Shown: positions 42,807-52,660, counted from the stretch's first letter. The stretch: DNA of 64,000 bases from Clostridium_AD estertheticum_D (GCF_018861295.1 NZ_JAHLDM010000016.1:53878-117877), one strand, 5' to 3'. Numbers and translations: made by a program. The notes: generated by a model from the letters alone, not told the origin.

Positions 42807-43298
42807 ATGAAGAGGATATTAACAGTAGTATTTTTATGTATTCTATTTCTAATATTAGATAATACTTTAATGCCTTTACTTAAGATTAATGGTGCATATT
42901 CAAGCTTACTATTTACATTTGCACTGTGTTACTCTATTGTTAGTTCTCCAAGAGATGCAGTGATAATTGGGGTTTTCACTGGAGCACTTCAGGATGTGTA
43001 TTTCTTAAATGTGATTGGAATCAATATGCTAAGCAATATGCTTATGTGTTTTGTTGCTGCAAAAATAGGTAAAAATATATTTATTGAAAAATCATTTTTT
43101 CCAATAATATCATCTTTTGTGTTAAGCGTAGTAAAGGGATTAATACTATTTTCTATCTTGTTTATTATAAAACAAGATGTATATATGAGAGTAATAATAT
43201 ATCAGGCAATATACAATTTAATAATTTCTATTTTTATGTATAAGTTTACGTATAAACTATCCCAAAAGGAATATATGAAGAAAGAGTGGGGATTTTAA
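42807..43298 (+). CDS. mreD: Rod shape-determining protein MreD
   Basis: A 163-residue integral membrane protein of five or so helices (ILTVVFLCILFLILDNTLMP at the start), the usual MreD size, 10 bases after mreC. A terminator follows directly. The PBP2 gene expected next is absent. Confidence 0.9.
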   Translation: MKRILTVVFLCILFLILDNTLMPLLKINGAYSSLLFTFALCYSIVSSPRDAVIIGVFTGALQDVYFLNVIGINMLSNMLMCFVAAKIGKNIFIEKSFFPIISSFVLSVVKGLILFSILFIIKQDVYMRVIIYQAIYNLIISIFMYKFTYKLSQKEYMKKEWGF

Positions 43299-43330
43299 CT
43301 TATTATTAAAAGTTTGTAGAATGATTAGCA

Positions 43331-43370
43331 AATAAACTCTGACAAATTTGTTTGTTGGAGTTTATTTGGT
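43331..43370 (+). terminator. Terminator of the mre operon
   Basis: AATAAACTC and ACAAA pair with TTTGT and GAGTTTATT, making a long stem, followed by TTGGTTTT. Confidence 0.75.
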
Positions 43371-43565
43371 TTTATAAGTAGGAATAATATATATATAAAT
43401 ATTAATATTAAAATTAAGCAGGAATTTACTTGTATTATGTTGAAATAATATGATAAGTTATGTAACAGTTTAATTATGGAGAAAAATAATTAATAATTGA
43501 TTTAGGGACTTTTTATTTATTTTAGTGTCCCACACACCCCAGATGAGAGCTAGGAGGTTAAAATT

Positions 43566-44198
43566 ATGGTTACAGATAAAATAGTTATTAAAGGAAATAA
43601 AGAAGGATTAAATGTAGTTATAAATATGAACCATTTTAGTGATTTTGATGATATGTTAGAGTCTTTAATTGATAAGCTTGCGCAGGGAAGAAAATTCTAC
43701 AAAGGGAGCACACTAAAGATAACTACTGAGTTAAAATACATAAATGAGAGGGAAAGCAGAAAATTAAAGGAAATATTATTTGATGAATTTCTAATTAGTG
43801 ATTGTATTTTTCAAAATCAAGAGGAACCTATTGGAAATGTGTTTACTGGCATATACGAGGGAAGAACTAAATTTTTAAGGAAAACAATAAGAAGTGGACA
43901 AAGTATAAATTATCCTGGTAATATAATTATAATTGGTGATGTAAATCCAGGAGCAGAAATATATGCAGCAGGAAATATAATTGTATTTGGTACATTAAGA
44001 GGAGTTGTTCATGCGGGTTCTAATGGTAATGATAAAGCCATAATTGCTGCGTTTAAGTTAGAACCTCAAATACTCCAGATTGGTGGTATTGTAACAAGGT
44101 CTCCTGAAGATGAAGTAAAACCTAAATATCCTGAGGTAGCAAAAATTAAAAATGGAAATATTATTGTAGAACCGTATTTACCTAATAAATATATTTAA
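43566..44198 (+). CDS. minC: Septum site-determining protein MinC
   Basis: A 210-residue FtsZ inhibitor. The N-terminal domain (1-95) binds FtsZ; the C-terminal beta-helix (RSGQSINYPGNIIIIGDVNP, GAEIYAAGNIIVFGTLRGV) dimerises and binds MinD. TAGGAGG precedes the ATG. It starts an independent minCDE unit after a terminator. Confidence 0.94.
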   Translation: MVTDKIVIKGNKEGLNVVINMNHFSDFDDMLESLIDKLAQGRKFYKGSTLKITTELKYINERESRKLKEILFDEFLISDCIFQNQEEPIGNVFTGIYEGRTKFLRKTIRSGQSINYPGNIIIIGDVNPGAEIYAAGNIIVFGTLRGVVHAGSNGNDKAIIAAFKLEPQILQIGGIVTRSPEDEVKPKYPEVAKIKNGNIIVEPYLPNKYI

Positions 44199-44211
44199 TG
44201 GAGGAGTTCAC

Positions 44212-45015
44212 ATGGGAGAATCTATAGTTATAACTTCGGGTAAGGGTGGCGTAGGTAAAACGACGACCACAGCAAATATAGGAACAGCTATCGCATCAAT
44301 GGATAAGAAGGTTGTAGTAATTGATGGAGATACAGGACTTCGTAACCTTGATGTTTTGATGGGACTTGAAAATAGAGTGGTTTTTACATTAGTAGATGTT
44401 ATAGAAAAAAGATGTAGATTAAAACAAGCCTTAATAAAAGATAAAAGATTTAATAATTTATTTTTATTGCCAACGGCTCAAACAAGGGACAAAAATGACA
44501 TTAATATAAAAGATATGCTCATGGTTGTAAACGAGTTAAAGGAAGAGTTTGATTATGTTATTATAGATTGTCCTGCTGGAATTGAGCAAGGGTTTGAAAA
44601 TGCTATAGTCGGAGCAGATAGAGCTATTATAGTTGTAAATCCAGAACTTACATCCGTTAGAGATGCAGATAGGGTAATAGGAAAATTAGATTCTAAAGGA
44701 ATTGATAGACATGAGGTTATAATAAACAGGATGAATTATGAAATGACAAAAAATGGCGATATGTTGTCTGTAGATGATATTATAGAATGTCTTGCAATTA
44801 AATTAATTGGAGTTGTGCCAGACGATAGGAAAGTTACAATCTCCACTAATAAAGGGGAACCGATTGTTTTAGATGACAAGTCAATTGCTGGACTCGCTTT
44901 TAAAAACATAGCAAGGCGAATAATGGGTGAGGAAGTAACTTATGCCTCATTAAATGGATCATCAAGCGAGGCAGGATTTTTTGCTACTATAAAAAGAATG
45001 TTTAGAGCAATATAA
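44212..45015 (+). CDS. minD: Septum site-determining ATPase MinD
   Basis: A 267-residue ParA-family ATPase. SGKGGVGKTTTTANIG is the deviant Walker A, IIDCPAGIEQGF the switch region, and the C-terminal amphipathic helix (ATIKRMFRAI) targets the membrane. 13 bases after minC. Confidence 0.96.
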   Translation: MGESIVITSGKGGVGKTTTTANIGTAIASMDKKVVVIDGDTGLRNLDVLMGLENRVVFTLVDVIEKRCRLKQALIKDKRFNNLFLLPTAQTRDKNDINIKDMLMVVNELKEEFDYVIIDCPAGIEQGFENAIVGADRAIIVVNPELTSVRDADRVIGKLDSKGIDRHEVIINRMNYEMTKNGDMLSVDDIIECLAIKLIGVVPDDRKVTISTNKGEPIVLDDKSIAGLAFKNIARRIMGEEVTYASLNGSSSEAGFFATIKRMFRAI

Positions 45016-45027
45016 GGGGGGATATAG

Positions 45028-45291
45028 ATGAATATATTAAAAATATTTTCTAACAAGATTTTCTCGAAGGATATTGCAAGTGACAGATTAAAATTAATTT
45101 TAATACATGATAGAGCAGACATTTCACCTGATTTTTTAGAGATGATCAAAAGTGACATATTACAAGTGATTTCAAAATATGCTGAAATAGAAACTGGAGA
45201 TATTGAGGTTAGATTAACAACAACTGATGAATATGAAGGAAATTCGCCAGCATTGATTGCTAATATACCAATAAAAAAAATAAAAAGGTAA
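45028..45291 (+). CDS. minE: Cell division topological specificity factor MinE
   Basis: An 87-residue protein with ASDRLKLILIHDRADISPDF, the MinD-binding helix, and a C-terminal dimerisation region. Its presence implies an oscillating Min system, unlike the DivIVA-based system of Bacillus. Confidence 0.93.
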   Translation: MNILKIFSNKIFSKDIASDRLKLILIHDRADISPDFLEMIKSDILQVISKYAEIETGDIEVRLTTTDEYEGNSPALIANIPIKKIKR

Positions 45292-45298
45292 AGTAGCT

Positions 45299-45342
45299 TA
45301 GCTATGTATAATTCTCAACTTATACATAGCTATTTTATTTTT
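45299..45342 (+). terminator. Terminator of minCDE
   Basis: TAGCTATGTATAA pairs perfectly with TTATACATAGCTA and is followed by TTTTATTTTT. Confidence 0.9.
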
Positions 45343-45382
45343 ATATGATATAATCATATTTGAGATGGAGGTAGTATAAATC

Positions 45383-46498
45383 ATGAAATTTCTACAAAGC
45401 CTAAGACTTAATAAGAAACTTTTAAGAGAATTAGATTATGTTACAATTATAATTGCGATTTGTATCGTGACTTTTGGGTGTATAAACATTTATAGTGCTA
45501 CAGTGAAAGCCTCTGGAGATTTTTTGATTAAAAAGCAAATAGTGTGGATGATAATTGGTCTTATTACAGTGTATTTTCTTTTAGTATTTGATTATATGGT
45601 AATAGAAAATTACGCAGTGATAATATATTGGGCAGGAATTGTACTTCTAATAATTGGTGATTTTGTTGGAAAAGTTAACCATGGTGCGAATTGTTGGATA
45701 AATTTTGGACCAATCAGTATACAACCTTCAGAATTTGCTAAAATTGGTATGATAATAATGATTGCTAAGAAGTTGGATGAATTTGAAGGGAAAATTAATG
45801 AACCTAAAAATTTATTAACTTTAATGTTTTATGCGGCAGTACCGATGATTTTAATTGTTATTCAACCGGATATGGGAATGACTATGGTTAGTTTTTTTAT
45901 AGTACTCGGGATATTTTATTGTATAGGATTAAAGCGAAAAATAATAATTGGGGGACTAATTTCACTTTTACTGTTAATTGTAAGCGTATGGAATTCTCCA
46001 ATTATGAAAACTTATTGGAAGGAAAGACTCACATCATTCTTGAGTACAAAGGGCACTGAAGCATCTTCTGGTTTTCAGCTTGCACAATCAAAACTTGCTA
46101 TAGGCTCAGGAGGAATATTTGGGATGGGGTTCGGTAAGGGCGTGCAATTTAATTCTGTTCCAGAAAATCAGACGGATTTTATTTTCGCGGTTTTATGTGA
46201 AGAATGGGGATTTATTGGTGCATTAATACTACTATTGTTATATGGTATTCTTATATATAGATTAATTAAAATTGCAAAAGAGTCTAAAGATATTTTTGGA
46301 ACTGTAATATGTGTGGGAGTTGTTTCAAATTTATTATTTTCAATATTTCAAAATATTGGAATGACCATGGGGCTTATGGCTATTACAGGAATAACGCTTC
46401 CGTTTATGAGTTATGGTGGAAGTTCACTCCTAACAAGTTTTATATCACTAGGATTAGTGCTTAATGTAGGTATGAGGAGAAATAAAATAAACTTTTGA
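45383..46498 (+). CDS. rodA: SEDS glycosyltransferase RodA
   Basis: A 371-residue protein of about ten membrane helices that polymerises glycan strands for elongation. NCWINFGPISIQPSEFAKIG, VIQPDMGMTMV, and PENQTDFIFAVLCEEWGFIG are SEDS signatures; LPFMSYGGSSLL is near the end. GATGGAGG precedes the ATG. It normally partners PBP2, whose gene is not in this cluster. Confidence 0.93.
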   Translation: MKFLQSLRLNKKLLRELDYVTIIIAICIVTFGCINIYSATVKASGDFLIKKQIVWMIIGLITVYFLLVFDYMVIENYAVIIYWAGIVLLIIGDFVGKVNHGANCWINFGPISIQPSEFAKIGMIIMIAKKLDEFEGKINEPKNLLTLMFYAAVPMILIVIQPDMGMTMVSFFIVLGIFYCIGLKRKIIIGGLISLLLLIVSVWNSPIMKTYWKERLTSFLSTKGTEASSGFQLAQSKLAIGSGGIFGMGFGKGVQFNSVPENQTDFIFAVLCEEWGFIGALILLLLYGILIYRLIKIAKESKDIFGTVICVGVVSNLLFSIFQNIGMTMGLMAITGITLPFMSYGGSSLLTSFISLGLVLNVGMRRNKINF

Positions 46499-46563
46499 TG
46501 ATATTTCAGCGCTATATGCGATGATTTAATATATTTTAGAAAATTATACTAGGGGGGAAAGAT

Positions 46564-46938
46564 ATGAGAATAGCATTAGTAGCACATGATAAAAAAAAGG
46601 AAGATATGATTGACTTTGCAAAACGATATAAGGATATTTTAGCTAAACATGAATTATATGGAACTGGTACAACCGGAAAATTAATAAATGAAGAAGTTGG
46701 TCTTCCTGTTACTAGATTTTTATCAGGACCACTTGGAGGCGACCAGCAAATAGGTGCTAAACTTGCACAGGGGGAAATGGATATGATAATTTTCCTTCGA
46801 GATCCACTAACACCTCAACCTCATGAGCCTGATATTTCAGCACTTCTTAGGTTATGCGATGTGCATTGCATTCCGCTTGCTACAAATTTAGGTACAGCTG
46901 AAGTTTTGATGAGAAGTTTAAAAGATCGTGAATATTAA
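46564..46938 (+). CDS. mgsA: Methylglyoxal synthase
   Basis: A 124-residue enzyme converting dihydroxyacetone phosphate to methylglyoxal. IALVAHDKKKEDMIDFAKRY, the phosphate-binding GTGTTGKL, the catalytic GPLGGDQQIGAKLAQGEMD and FLRDPLTPQPHEPDI are complete. AGGGGGG precedes the ATG. Confidence 0.95.
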   Translation: MRIALVAHDKKKEDMIDFAKRYKDILAKHELYGTGTTGKLINEEVGLPVTRFLSGPLGGDQQIGAKLAQGEMDMIIFLRDPLTPQPHEPDISALLRLCDVHCIPLATNLGTAEVLMRSLKDREY

Positions 46939-46953
46939 TAATAAATAATTGGG

Positions 46954-46979
46954 AGCGCTGCATTTATGCAGTGCTTTTC
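46954..46979 (+). terminator. Terminator of mgsA
   Basis: AGCGCTGCA pairs with TGCAGTGCT and is followed by TTTCTTG-type T residues. Confidence 0.75.
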
Positions 46980-47080
46980 TTGTTTTAGATGATTAATATA
47001 TCTTTTTTCTTATAATTTGTAATATAAATGCTGAAAATTAAATATATATAAAGAGTAAAAGATTGTATAAGGGGGAGCAA

Positions 47081-47464
47081 ATGGGAAATTATAATACGCA
47101 GTACCAAAGCTATTATAATAATTTAGCTAGAAGGCAAAGAGGTACAAAAAAATTTCATAGTGAAAACTATAAACATAGCAGTGTATCAGAGTTATATATA
47201 AAGAGATTAACAAGGGAGTTAATTGGAGTGCTTACATTATTCATTATTGTTTTGCTTCTCAAGGTAGTTATTACACCAAAAACACAATTTGCATATAATT
47301 ATTCTAAGGAAGCGATAAATAAGCAATATAATTATAGTGTATTACTTGAAAAAGTAAGGGACATTAAATTTAATGATGTAAAAACAATTACGATAAAGTT
47401 TTTAGATAAGGTTAAAAGCACGATACCTAAGGAAAATGGAATAAATAATAATATTGATTTTTAG
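47081..47464 (+). CDS. Single-pass membrane protein in the SpoIVFA position
   Basis: A 127-residue protein with a polar N-terminus (MGNYNTQYQSYYNNLARRQR), one membrane helix (ELIGVLTLFIIVLLLKVVI) and an extracytoplasmic tail of about 60 residues. The ATG at 47,081 follows AAGGGGGAG. It sits directly before spoIVFB where SpoIVFA is encoded in Bacillus, but it lacks the LytM-like domain of SpoIVFA. A role as a reduced SpoIVFA-like regulator is inferred from position only. Confidence 0.7.
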   Translation: MGNYNTQYQSYYNNLARRQRGTKKFHSENYKHSSVSELYIKRLTRELIGVLTLFIIVLLLKVVITPKTQFAYNYSKEAINKQYNYSVLLEKVRDIKFNDVKTITIKFLDKVKSTIPKENGINNNIDF

Positions 47465-47512
47465 TAAATGGAGTGATTTATAACATCTTTAGCAATTGCT
47501 TTGGGGGATTAA

Positions 47513-48373
47513 TTGATAAAAATAAGTAAGTTATTTATACCGTATATTATTTTGCTAATAGTATTAGGATTTAAAGGGAAATTAGTAATATCTTTTGTTT
47601 TCGTATTCCTCCATGAGTTAATGCATTATTTAACTGCAAGAATTTTAGGGTTTTCTGGTTTTGATATAGAAATACTTCCTGTAGGGGCAGTACTTAAGCT
47701 TAAAGATTTAGATGAAGCAAATGCCAAAGAGGATTTAATAATTTCTTTATCAGGACCATTATTAAACTTATTACTTGCATTAATTTTTTATATTCTATTT
47801 ATAATATTTAAAAGGCCTTATTTTGATTTGATTTGTAATAGCAATTTAGCAATAGGTATATTTAATCTTATACCAGCTTTCCCATTAGATGGGGGGAGGG
47901 TGCTTCGTGATATACTTAGTTTTAATAATATCTATAGAAGAGCTAATGAGATCACAATTAGGGTTAGCATGATTCTTGGAAGTATTTTTATGTTTATATA
48001 TTTTGTAAGTGTATCTGCAAATAGGGGGAATTTTAATTTAGGCTTAATTTCAATATTTATTTTAATATCTTCAATTAAAGAGAAGGAAAGGATAGTATAT
48101 TTGATTATGGGCTACATTATTAAGAAGAAATATAGATTTATAAAGCGAGGATATGTAGAGAATAGGAGTATATCTATTTTTTGTGAGAAAAGCTTATTAT
48201 ATGTTTTGGGAATAATTGATAAAAATAAATATAATTTGTTTACTGTGCTTGATGAAAATATGTGTGTAATCGAGACATTGTATGAGGAAGAAATAATCGA
48301 AGCAATAAAAACATATGGTAATATAAGTTTAAATGAATATATTGATATTAAAAAATTAAAACATATTTTATGA
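47513..48373 (+). CDS. spoIVFB: SpoIVFB-type intramembrane metalloprotease (M50)
   Basis: A 286-residue site-2 protease that activates pro-sigma-K in the mother cell. HELMHYLTARILGFSGF holds the HExxH zinc site inside the membrane and NLIPAFPLDGGRVLRD the third ligand. The last 80 residues look like a reduced CBS-type domain that could sense ATP. TTG start after GGGGGATTAA. Its substrate gene is not in the window. Confidence 0.88.
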   Translation: MIKISKLFIPYIILLIVLGFKGKLVISFVFVFLHELMHYLTARILGFSGFDIEILPVGAVLKLKDLDEANAKEDLIISLSGPLLNLLLALIFYILFIIFKRPYFDLICNSNLAIGIFNLIPAFPLDGGRVLRDILSFNNIYRRANEITIRVSMILGSIFMFIYFVSVSANRGNFNLGLISIFILISSIKEKERIVYLIMGYIIKKKYRFIKRGYVENRSISIFCEKSLLYVLGIIDKNKYNLFTVLDENMCVIETLYEEEIIEAIKTYGNISLNEYIDIKKLKHIL

Positions 48374-48392
48374 CATATCTCGCATCACAATG

Positions 48393-48425
48393 ATCAACCT
48401 ATTATTAGGTTGGTTATTTTATTTT
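48393..48425 (+). terminator. Terminator of spoIVFB
   Basis: ATCAACCTA pairs with TAGGTTGGT (one wobble) around TTAT, followed by TATTTTATTTT. Confidence 0.75.
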
Positions 48426-48536
48426 AAAGGTTGAAAATTTTTAGTTTTGAGATTTAAGACTCATGTGTTAAAATAAAATAATGTAATGTACGTAAATTGT
48501 TATTTACCGTAGATGAAAAAACGAGGAGTGGTTTCT

Positions 48537-50390
48537 ATGAATAAAATTTCCGATGATATCTTGTTTAAGGTTGAAAAACCTGCTAGATATATAGGTGGAG
48601 AACTAAATTGTTGTTATAAAGATATAGATAAAATTGATATAAGATTTGCTTTTTGTTTCCCAGATGTATATGAAGTAGGTATGTCACATTTAGGAAGTAG
48701 AATACTTTATCATGTTTTGAATGAAAGAGTTGACACTTATTGTGAAAGAGCTTTTGCGCCTTGGCCAGATATGGAAAAACAAATGAGAGATAACAATATA
48801 TCTTTGTACGCATTAGAGAGTAAGGATTCTTTAAAAGAGTTTGATTTTTTAGGATTTACGCTTCAATATGAGATGAGTTATACAAACATTCTCAATATGC
48901 TTGATATGTCAGGCATTACTATAAGAGCATCTAAGAGAGGTGACGATGAGCCTATAATTATGGCTGGTGGTCCATGTGCATATAACCCTGAACCATTATA
49001 TGATATAGTGGATTTCTTTGAGCTTGGAGAAGGCGAAGAGATAATGAATGATGTATTAGATGTTTATAAAAACTACAAAGGCAAGAAGAAAGAATTTTTA
49101 AGAGAAATATCTAAAATAAGGGGAGTCTATGTGCCTTCATTATATGAGGTATCGTATAACGAAGATAACACAATTCGTGAATTTAAACCTAAATACGATG
49201 ATGTTCCTAAAATGGTTAGAAAAAGATTCGTGCCAAACCTTGATGAAGTTGCCTTTCCAGAAAAAATGGTAGTGCCTTATGTTGAGATAGTACATGATAG
49301 AGTAATACTTGAGACATTTAGAGGATGCACTAATGGATGCAGATTTTGCCAAGCGGGTATGATATATAGACCTGTTAGAGAAAAAAGCACTGCGACCCTT
49401 GTAGATGCAGCAGATAAATTATTAAAAAGTACAGGTTATAGAGAAATATCTTTAAGCTCTTTAAGCATTTGTGATTATTCGGATATACGAAACCTTATAA
49501 CAACACTTATAGAAAAATATAAAGAAGAGCATATTAGTGTATCTCTACCATCCATTAGAATAAATTCTTTTTCAGTAGACTTGATTAAGGAAATACAAAA
49601 GGTTAAAAAAACTGGTATAACTTTTGCACCAGAAGCAGGAACGCAGAGAATGAGAGATATTATAAATAAGGGTGTTACAGAAGAGCAAGTATTAGAAGCT
49701 GCTAGTAGTGTTTTTGCTTCAGGCTGGTCAACTATAAAACTTTACTTTATGGTGGGTCTTCCTTATGAGACATTAGAAGATGTTCGCGGCATTGCAGAGC
49801 TTGCGGATAAAGTTGCAGGGGAATACTTTAAAATCCCGAAAGAAACACGAAAAAGAGGATTAAGGGTTACTGCAAGTTCGGCTATATTTGTACCAAAACC
49901 ATTTACTCCATTCCAATGGGCACCACAAAGTACAATGGAGGATGTAGCTGAGAAAATAAAAACGGTTAAGTACGCTATAAAAAGTAGGGCGGTTATTTAT
50001 AATTATCATGAATCAATAGTTTCATACCTAGAAGCAGTAATAGCAAGGGGAGACAGACGAATTTGTGATGTTATAATAAAGGCATTTGAAAAGGGTGCAA
50101 AATTTGATGGTTGGGGCGAATATTTTGACTTTGAAATATGGAAGGAAGCACTGCAGGAATGCGGAGTCTCTGGAGATTTTTATGCTTATCGTGCGCGAAG
50201 TTATGATGAAGTACTTCCTTGGGATTTCATAGATATTGGTGTTAATAAAGAGTATTTAATAAATGAAAATGAAAAGGCTAAAAAAGTAGAATTAACTCAA
50301 AATTGTAAAGATGGCTGCACGCAGTGTGGGGTTAATGTTAACTTCAAAGAAGGGACGTGTTTTAACGGTGCGTTATTTAATCAAGTATAG
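48537..50390 (+). CDS. TIGR03960-family B12-binding-like radical SAM protein
   Basis: A 617-residue radical SAM protein with a B12-binding-like N-terminal region (FAFCFPDVYEVGMSHLGSRI) and the cluster motif ETFRGCTNGCRFCQAG (CxxxCxxC). A C-terminal Cys group (NCKDGCTQCGVN) may hold a second metal. The ATG at 48,537 follows CGAGGAGTGG. It is always linked to the TIGR03936 protein, as here, upstream of RNase G and rplU. The product is unknown; tRNA or ribosome modification is a common guess. Confidence 0.9.
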   Translation: MNKISDDILFKVEKPARYIGGELNCCYKDIDKIDIRFAFCFPDVYEVGMSHLGSRILYHVLNERVDTYCERAFAPWPDMEKQMRDNNISLYALESKDSLKEFDFLGFTLQYEMSYTNILNMLDMSGITIRASKRGDDEPIIMAGGPCAYNPEPLYDIVDFFELGEGEEIMNDVLDVYKNYKGKKKEFLREISKIRGVYVPSLYEVSYNEDNTIREFKPKYDDVPKMVRKRFVPNLDEVAFPEKMVVPYVEIVHDRVILETFRGCTNGCRFCQAGMIYRPVREKSTATLVDAADKLLKSTGYREISLSSLSICDYSDIRNLITTLIEKYKEEHISVSLPSIRINSFSVDLIKEIQKVKKTGITFAPEAGTQRMRDIINKGVTEEQVLEAASSVFASGWSTIKLYFMVGLPYETLEDVRGIAELADKVAGEYFKIPKETRKRGLRVTASSAIFVPKPFTPFQWAPQSTMEDVAEKIKTVKYAIKSRAVIYNYHESIVSYLEAVIARGDRRICDVIIKAFEKGAKFDGWGEYFDFEIWKEALQECGVSGDFYAYRARSYDEVLPWDFIDIGVNKEYLINENEKAKKVELTQNCKDGCTQCGVNVNFKEGTCFNGALFNQV

Positions 50391-51069
50391 TAAGGAAAGT
50401 GAGATTAAATTTGTTGCTCACTTAGATTTAATGAGAACTATTCAAAAGATAATTAAAAGATCAGAACTTCCAATTGGTTATTCAAAAGGCTTTAATCCTC
50501 ACATGGCAGTATCTATCGCGCAACCATTGTCAGTAGGGGTACATTCAAATGGTGAATATATGGATGTAGTACTAGTTGACGAACTAGATGAAAACTATAT
50601 TATGGATAAAATGAATGAGAACACACCACGTGGAATTAAAATTTTAGATGTTGTAAAAGTAATCCCAGTTGAGGGAACAAAGAAAAAGCAAGCAATGGCA
50701 ATTATTGATGCAGCTAGATACACTATTAAATTTAAATGTACTAATATAGAAGGTATTAAAGAAAAAATGGATGATCTATGTGCTTTAGACGAATGGAATA
50801 TTATTAAAACCAGCAAAAAAAGTGGAGAAAAATTGGTTAATATAAAACAATTTATTCATGAGTTCGATTATAACGTAGACAATTTTGTGATATGTATTAA
50901 AGCCCTTATTTCTTGTGGTAGCCGAGATAATTTATCTGCTAGTCTACTTTGTGAATATATGGAGCAAAACTTAGAGTTTATTAATAAAGAAACTTTTGTT
51001 GATATAACTCGCGAAGAAATGTATGCATATAAAGATGAAAAATTAGTCACTCTTAGCGAGTTTTTCTAA
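50368..51069 (+). CDS. TIGR03936-family radical SAM-associated protein
   Basis: A 233-residue partner of the preceding radical SAM protein (RYLIKYSKESEIKFVAHLDL, then SELPIGYSKGFNPHMAVSIA). The GTG at 50,368 is chosen because conserved residues begin there; it overlaps the preceding gene by 23 bases in another frame and the ribosome site (AAGAAGGG) is somewhat distant. No catalytic motif is known. Confidence 0.88.
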   Translation: MRYLIKYSKESEIKFVAHLDLMRTIQKIIKRSELPIGYSKGFNPHMAVSIAQPLSVGVHSNGEYMDVVLVDELDENYIMDKMNENTPRGIKILDVVKVIPVEGTKKKQAMAIIDAARYTIKFKCTNIEGIKEKMDDLCALDEWNIIKTSKKSGEKLVNIKQFIHEFDYNVDNFVICIKALISCGSRDNLSASLLCEYMEQNLEFINKETFVDITREEMYAYKDEKLVTLSEFF

Positions 51070-51094
51070 AATAGTAAAATAGGAGTGGGTCAAA

Positions 51095-52537
51095 ATGAAA
51101 GAAATATATATTGAAAGACAAGAAGAAATACTTAGGATAGCAATAAAGGAAAACAACAAACTAAAGGAATGTTTTATAGAGGAAGAGAATAGTGGACCAG
51201 TTCCAGGAGAAATATATAAAGGTGTAGTAAAAAATATTGTTCCAGCAATTAAGTGTGCTTTTATAGATATTGGTCATAATAAAGATTGTTATATGTATCT
51301 TGATGAAAAGTTTCATAATACCAAGATAAAAAAAGGTGATGAACTTATAGTTGAAGTTTTAAAAGAGGCAATAGATAAAAAAGGGGCAAAAGTCACTAGT
51401 GCTTTTGGTATTCCTGGTACTTACTGCGTTGTTGTTAATATGAATAAAAATATTAGTTTTTCAAAAAAAATAAATAATAAAGATTTTGAGGCGTTGGTTG
51501 AGAGGTCATTAATTAAACCAAAGGATATTGGGGTAATGATTAGAACTAATGCTGCCCAGGTTGATATCAATACTTTAAATGATGAGGTTGAAGCTTTATA
51601 TGAGATATATAAGAATGTTATTAAACGTTCTGAGTATTCAAGAAACCCTATTTTGTTATTTAGTGATGCAGGGGCTCTAAATAGAACACTGCGTGATATT
51701 TTAGATAAAAATACTTTTAAAATAGTATTGAATAATGAAAGTGATTTTGAGTATACAAAAAAAAATACGCAGACTAGATCTGACATTGATGTAAAGGTTG
51801 AACTTCATAATGAGAGTAGGATGTTATTCGATTATTATGGAATAGAAAAAGAAATACTAAGTCTACGAAATCACAGGATTACACTGAAATGTGGTGGAAA
51901 TATTGTTATTGATAAAACTGAGGCAATGTATGTAATTGATATTAATTCAGGGAAAAATATAAAAAGTCGTTCACTTCAAAAGACTGCACAAACTACTAAT
52001 ATTGAGGCAGCAACAGAAATAGCAAGGCAGATAAGACTTCGAAATCTAAGTGGAATCATTATAATAGATTTTATTGATATTGAGGACCCAGATGTTAGAA
52101 AAAGCATATTAAGTGTTCTAAGAGATGGATTCGGCGACGACAAAAATAAGACGGTGATTTATCCATTTACAGAGCTTAACCTAGTCCAGATTGCAAGGAG
52201 GAGGCGAGGTAAGTCTATATATGAATTCATTGAGGAACCTTGCACGGTTTGCGGTGGAAAGAGTAGTAGGGTTAAATTAGCTTATATGCAATTTTTAATT
52301 AGAAATGAAATTTTTAAGATTAACAGTGAACAGGATTTAAAAGACATATATATTGAAATTGGTGAAGTTTATAAGAAAGATATCATGGACAATGTTTTAG
52401 AATTTGCAAGACAAATAGGGGCTATAGAAAATAAAATTTATGTCAATTTTATTCCTCATTTGGAAAAATTCAAAGTAGAATCGCTAATTTTTGCAAATCA
52501 AATAAGAAATTTGCAAACATATAAGATATATGGGTAA
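51095..52537 (+). CDS. rng: Ribonuclease E/G family protein
   Basis: A 480-residue endoribonuclease for RNA processing. The S1 domain is at about 35-120 (GEIYKGVVKNIVPAIKCAFI), the 5' sensor/RNase H-like region follows, and IDINSGKNI with IIDFIDIEDPDVR carries the catalytic Mg2+ Asp residues. EEPCTVCGGKS is the Zn-link of RNase E. Length fits RNase G. AATAGGAG precedes the ATG. Confidence 0.93.
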   Translation: MKEIYIERQEEILRIAIKENNKLKECFIEEENSGPVPGEIYKGVVKNIVPAIKCAFIDIGHNKDCYMYLDEKFHNTKIKKGDELIVEVLKEAIDKKGAKVTSAFGIPGTYCVVVNMNKNISFSKKINNKDFEALVERSLIKPKDIGVMIRTNAAQVDINTLNDEVEALYEIYKNVIKRSEYSRNPILLFSDAGALNRTLRDILDKNTFKIVLNNESDFEYTKKNTQTRSDIDVKVELHNESRMLFDYYGIEKEILSLRNHRITLKCGGNIVIDKTEAMYVIDINSGKNIKSRSLQKTAQTTNIEAATEIARQIRLRNLSGIIIIDFIDIEDPDVRKSILSVLRDGFGDDKNKTVIYPFTELNLVQIARRRRGKSIYEFIEEPCTVCGGKSSRVKLAYMQFLIRNEIFKINSEQDLKDIYIEIGEVYKKDIMDNVLEFARQIGAIENKIYVNFIPHLEKFKVESLIFANQIRNLQTYKIYG

Positions 52538-52543
52538 ATATAC

Positions 52544-52572
52544 TTTACAAACATGTTCGTATATGTTAAAAT
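52544..52572 (+). promoter_or_regulatory. Promoter of rplU-prp-rpmA
   Basis: TTTACA and TAAAAT are 17 bases apart, directly upstream of the L21 leader region. Confidence 0.65.
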
Positions 52573-52574
52573 GT

Positions 52575-52660
52575 CCTTTGTAGACCGCACACGTAAGGTT
52601 GTAAACATACTTTATTATTAGGTATGTACCTGGGATGGCGAGACTGGATCAAGGAGGTGT
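52575..52660 (+). ncRNA. Candidate ribosomal protein L21 leader
   Basis: Between promoter and rplU lies a conserved-looking leader: GTAGACCGCACACGTAAGG, a stem ACATAC/GTATGT at 52,605-52,627, and CCTGGGATGGCGAGACTGG just before the ribosome site. Position and motifs fit the Firmicute L21 leader, where L21 or L27 would repress its own synthesis. Not verified with a covariance model. Confidence 0.55.
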
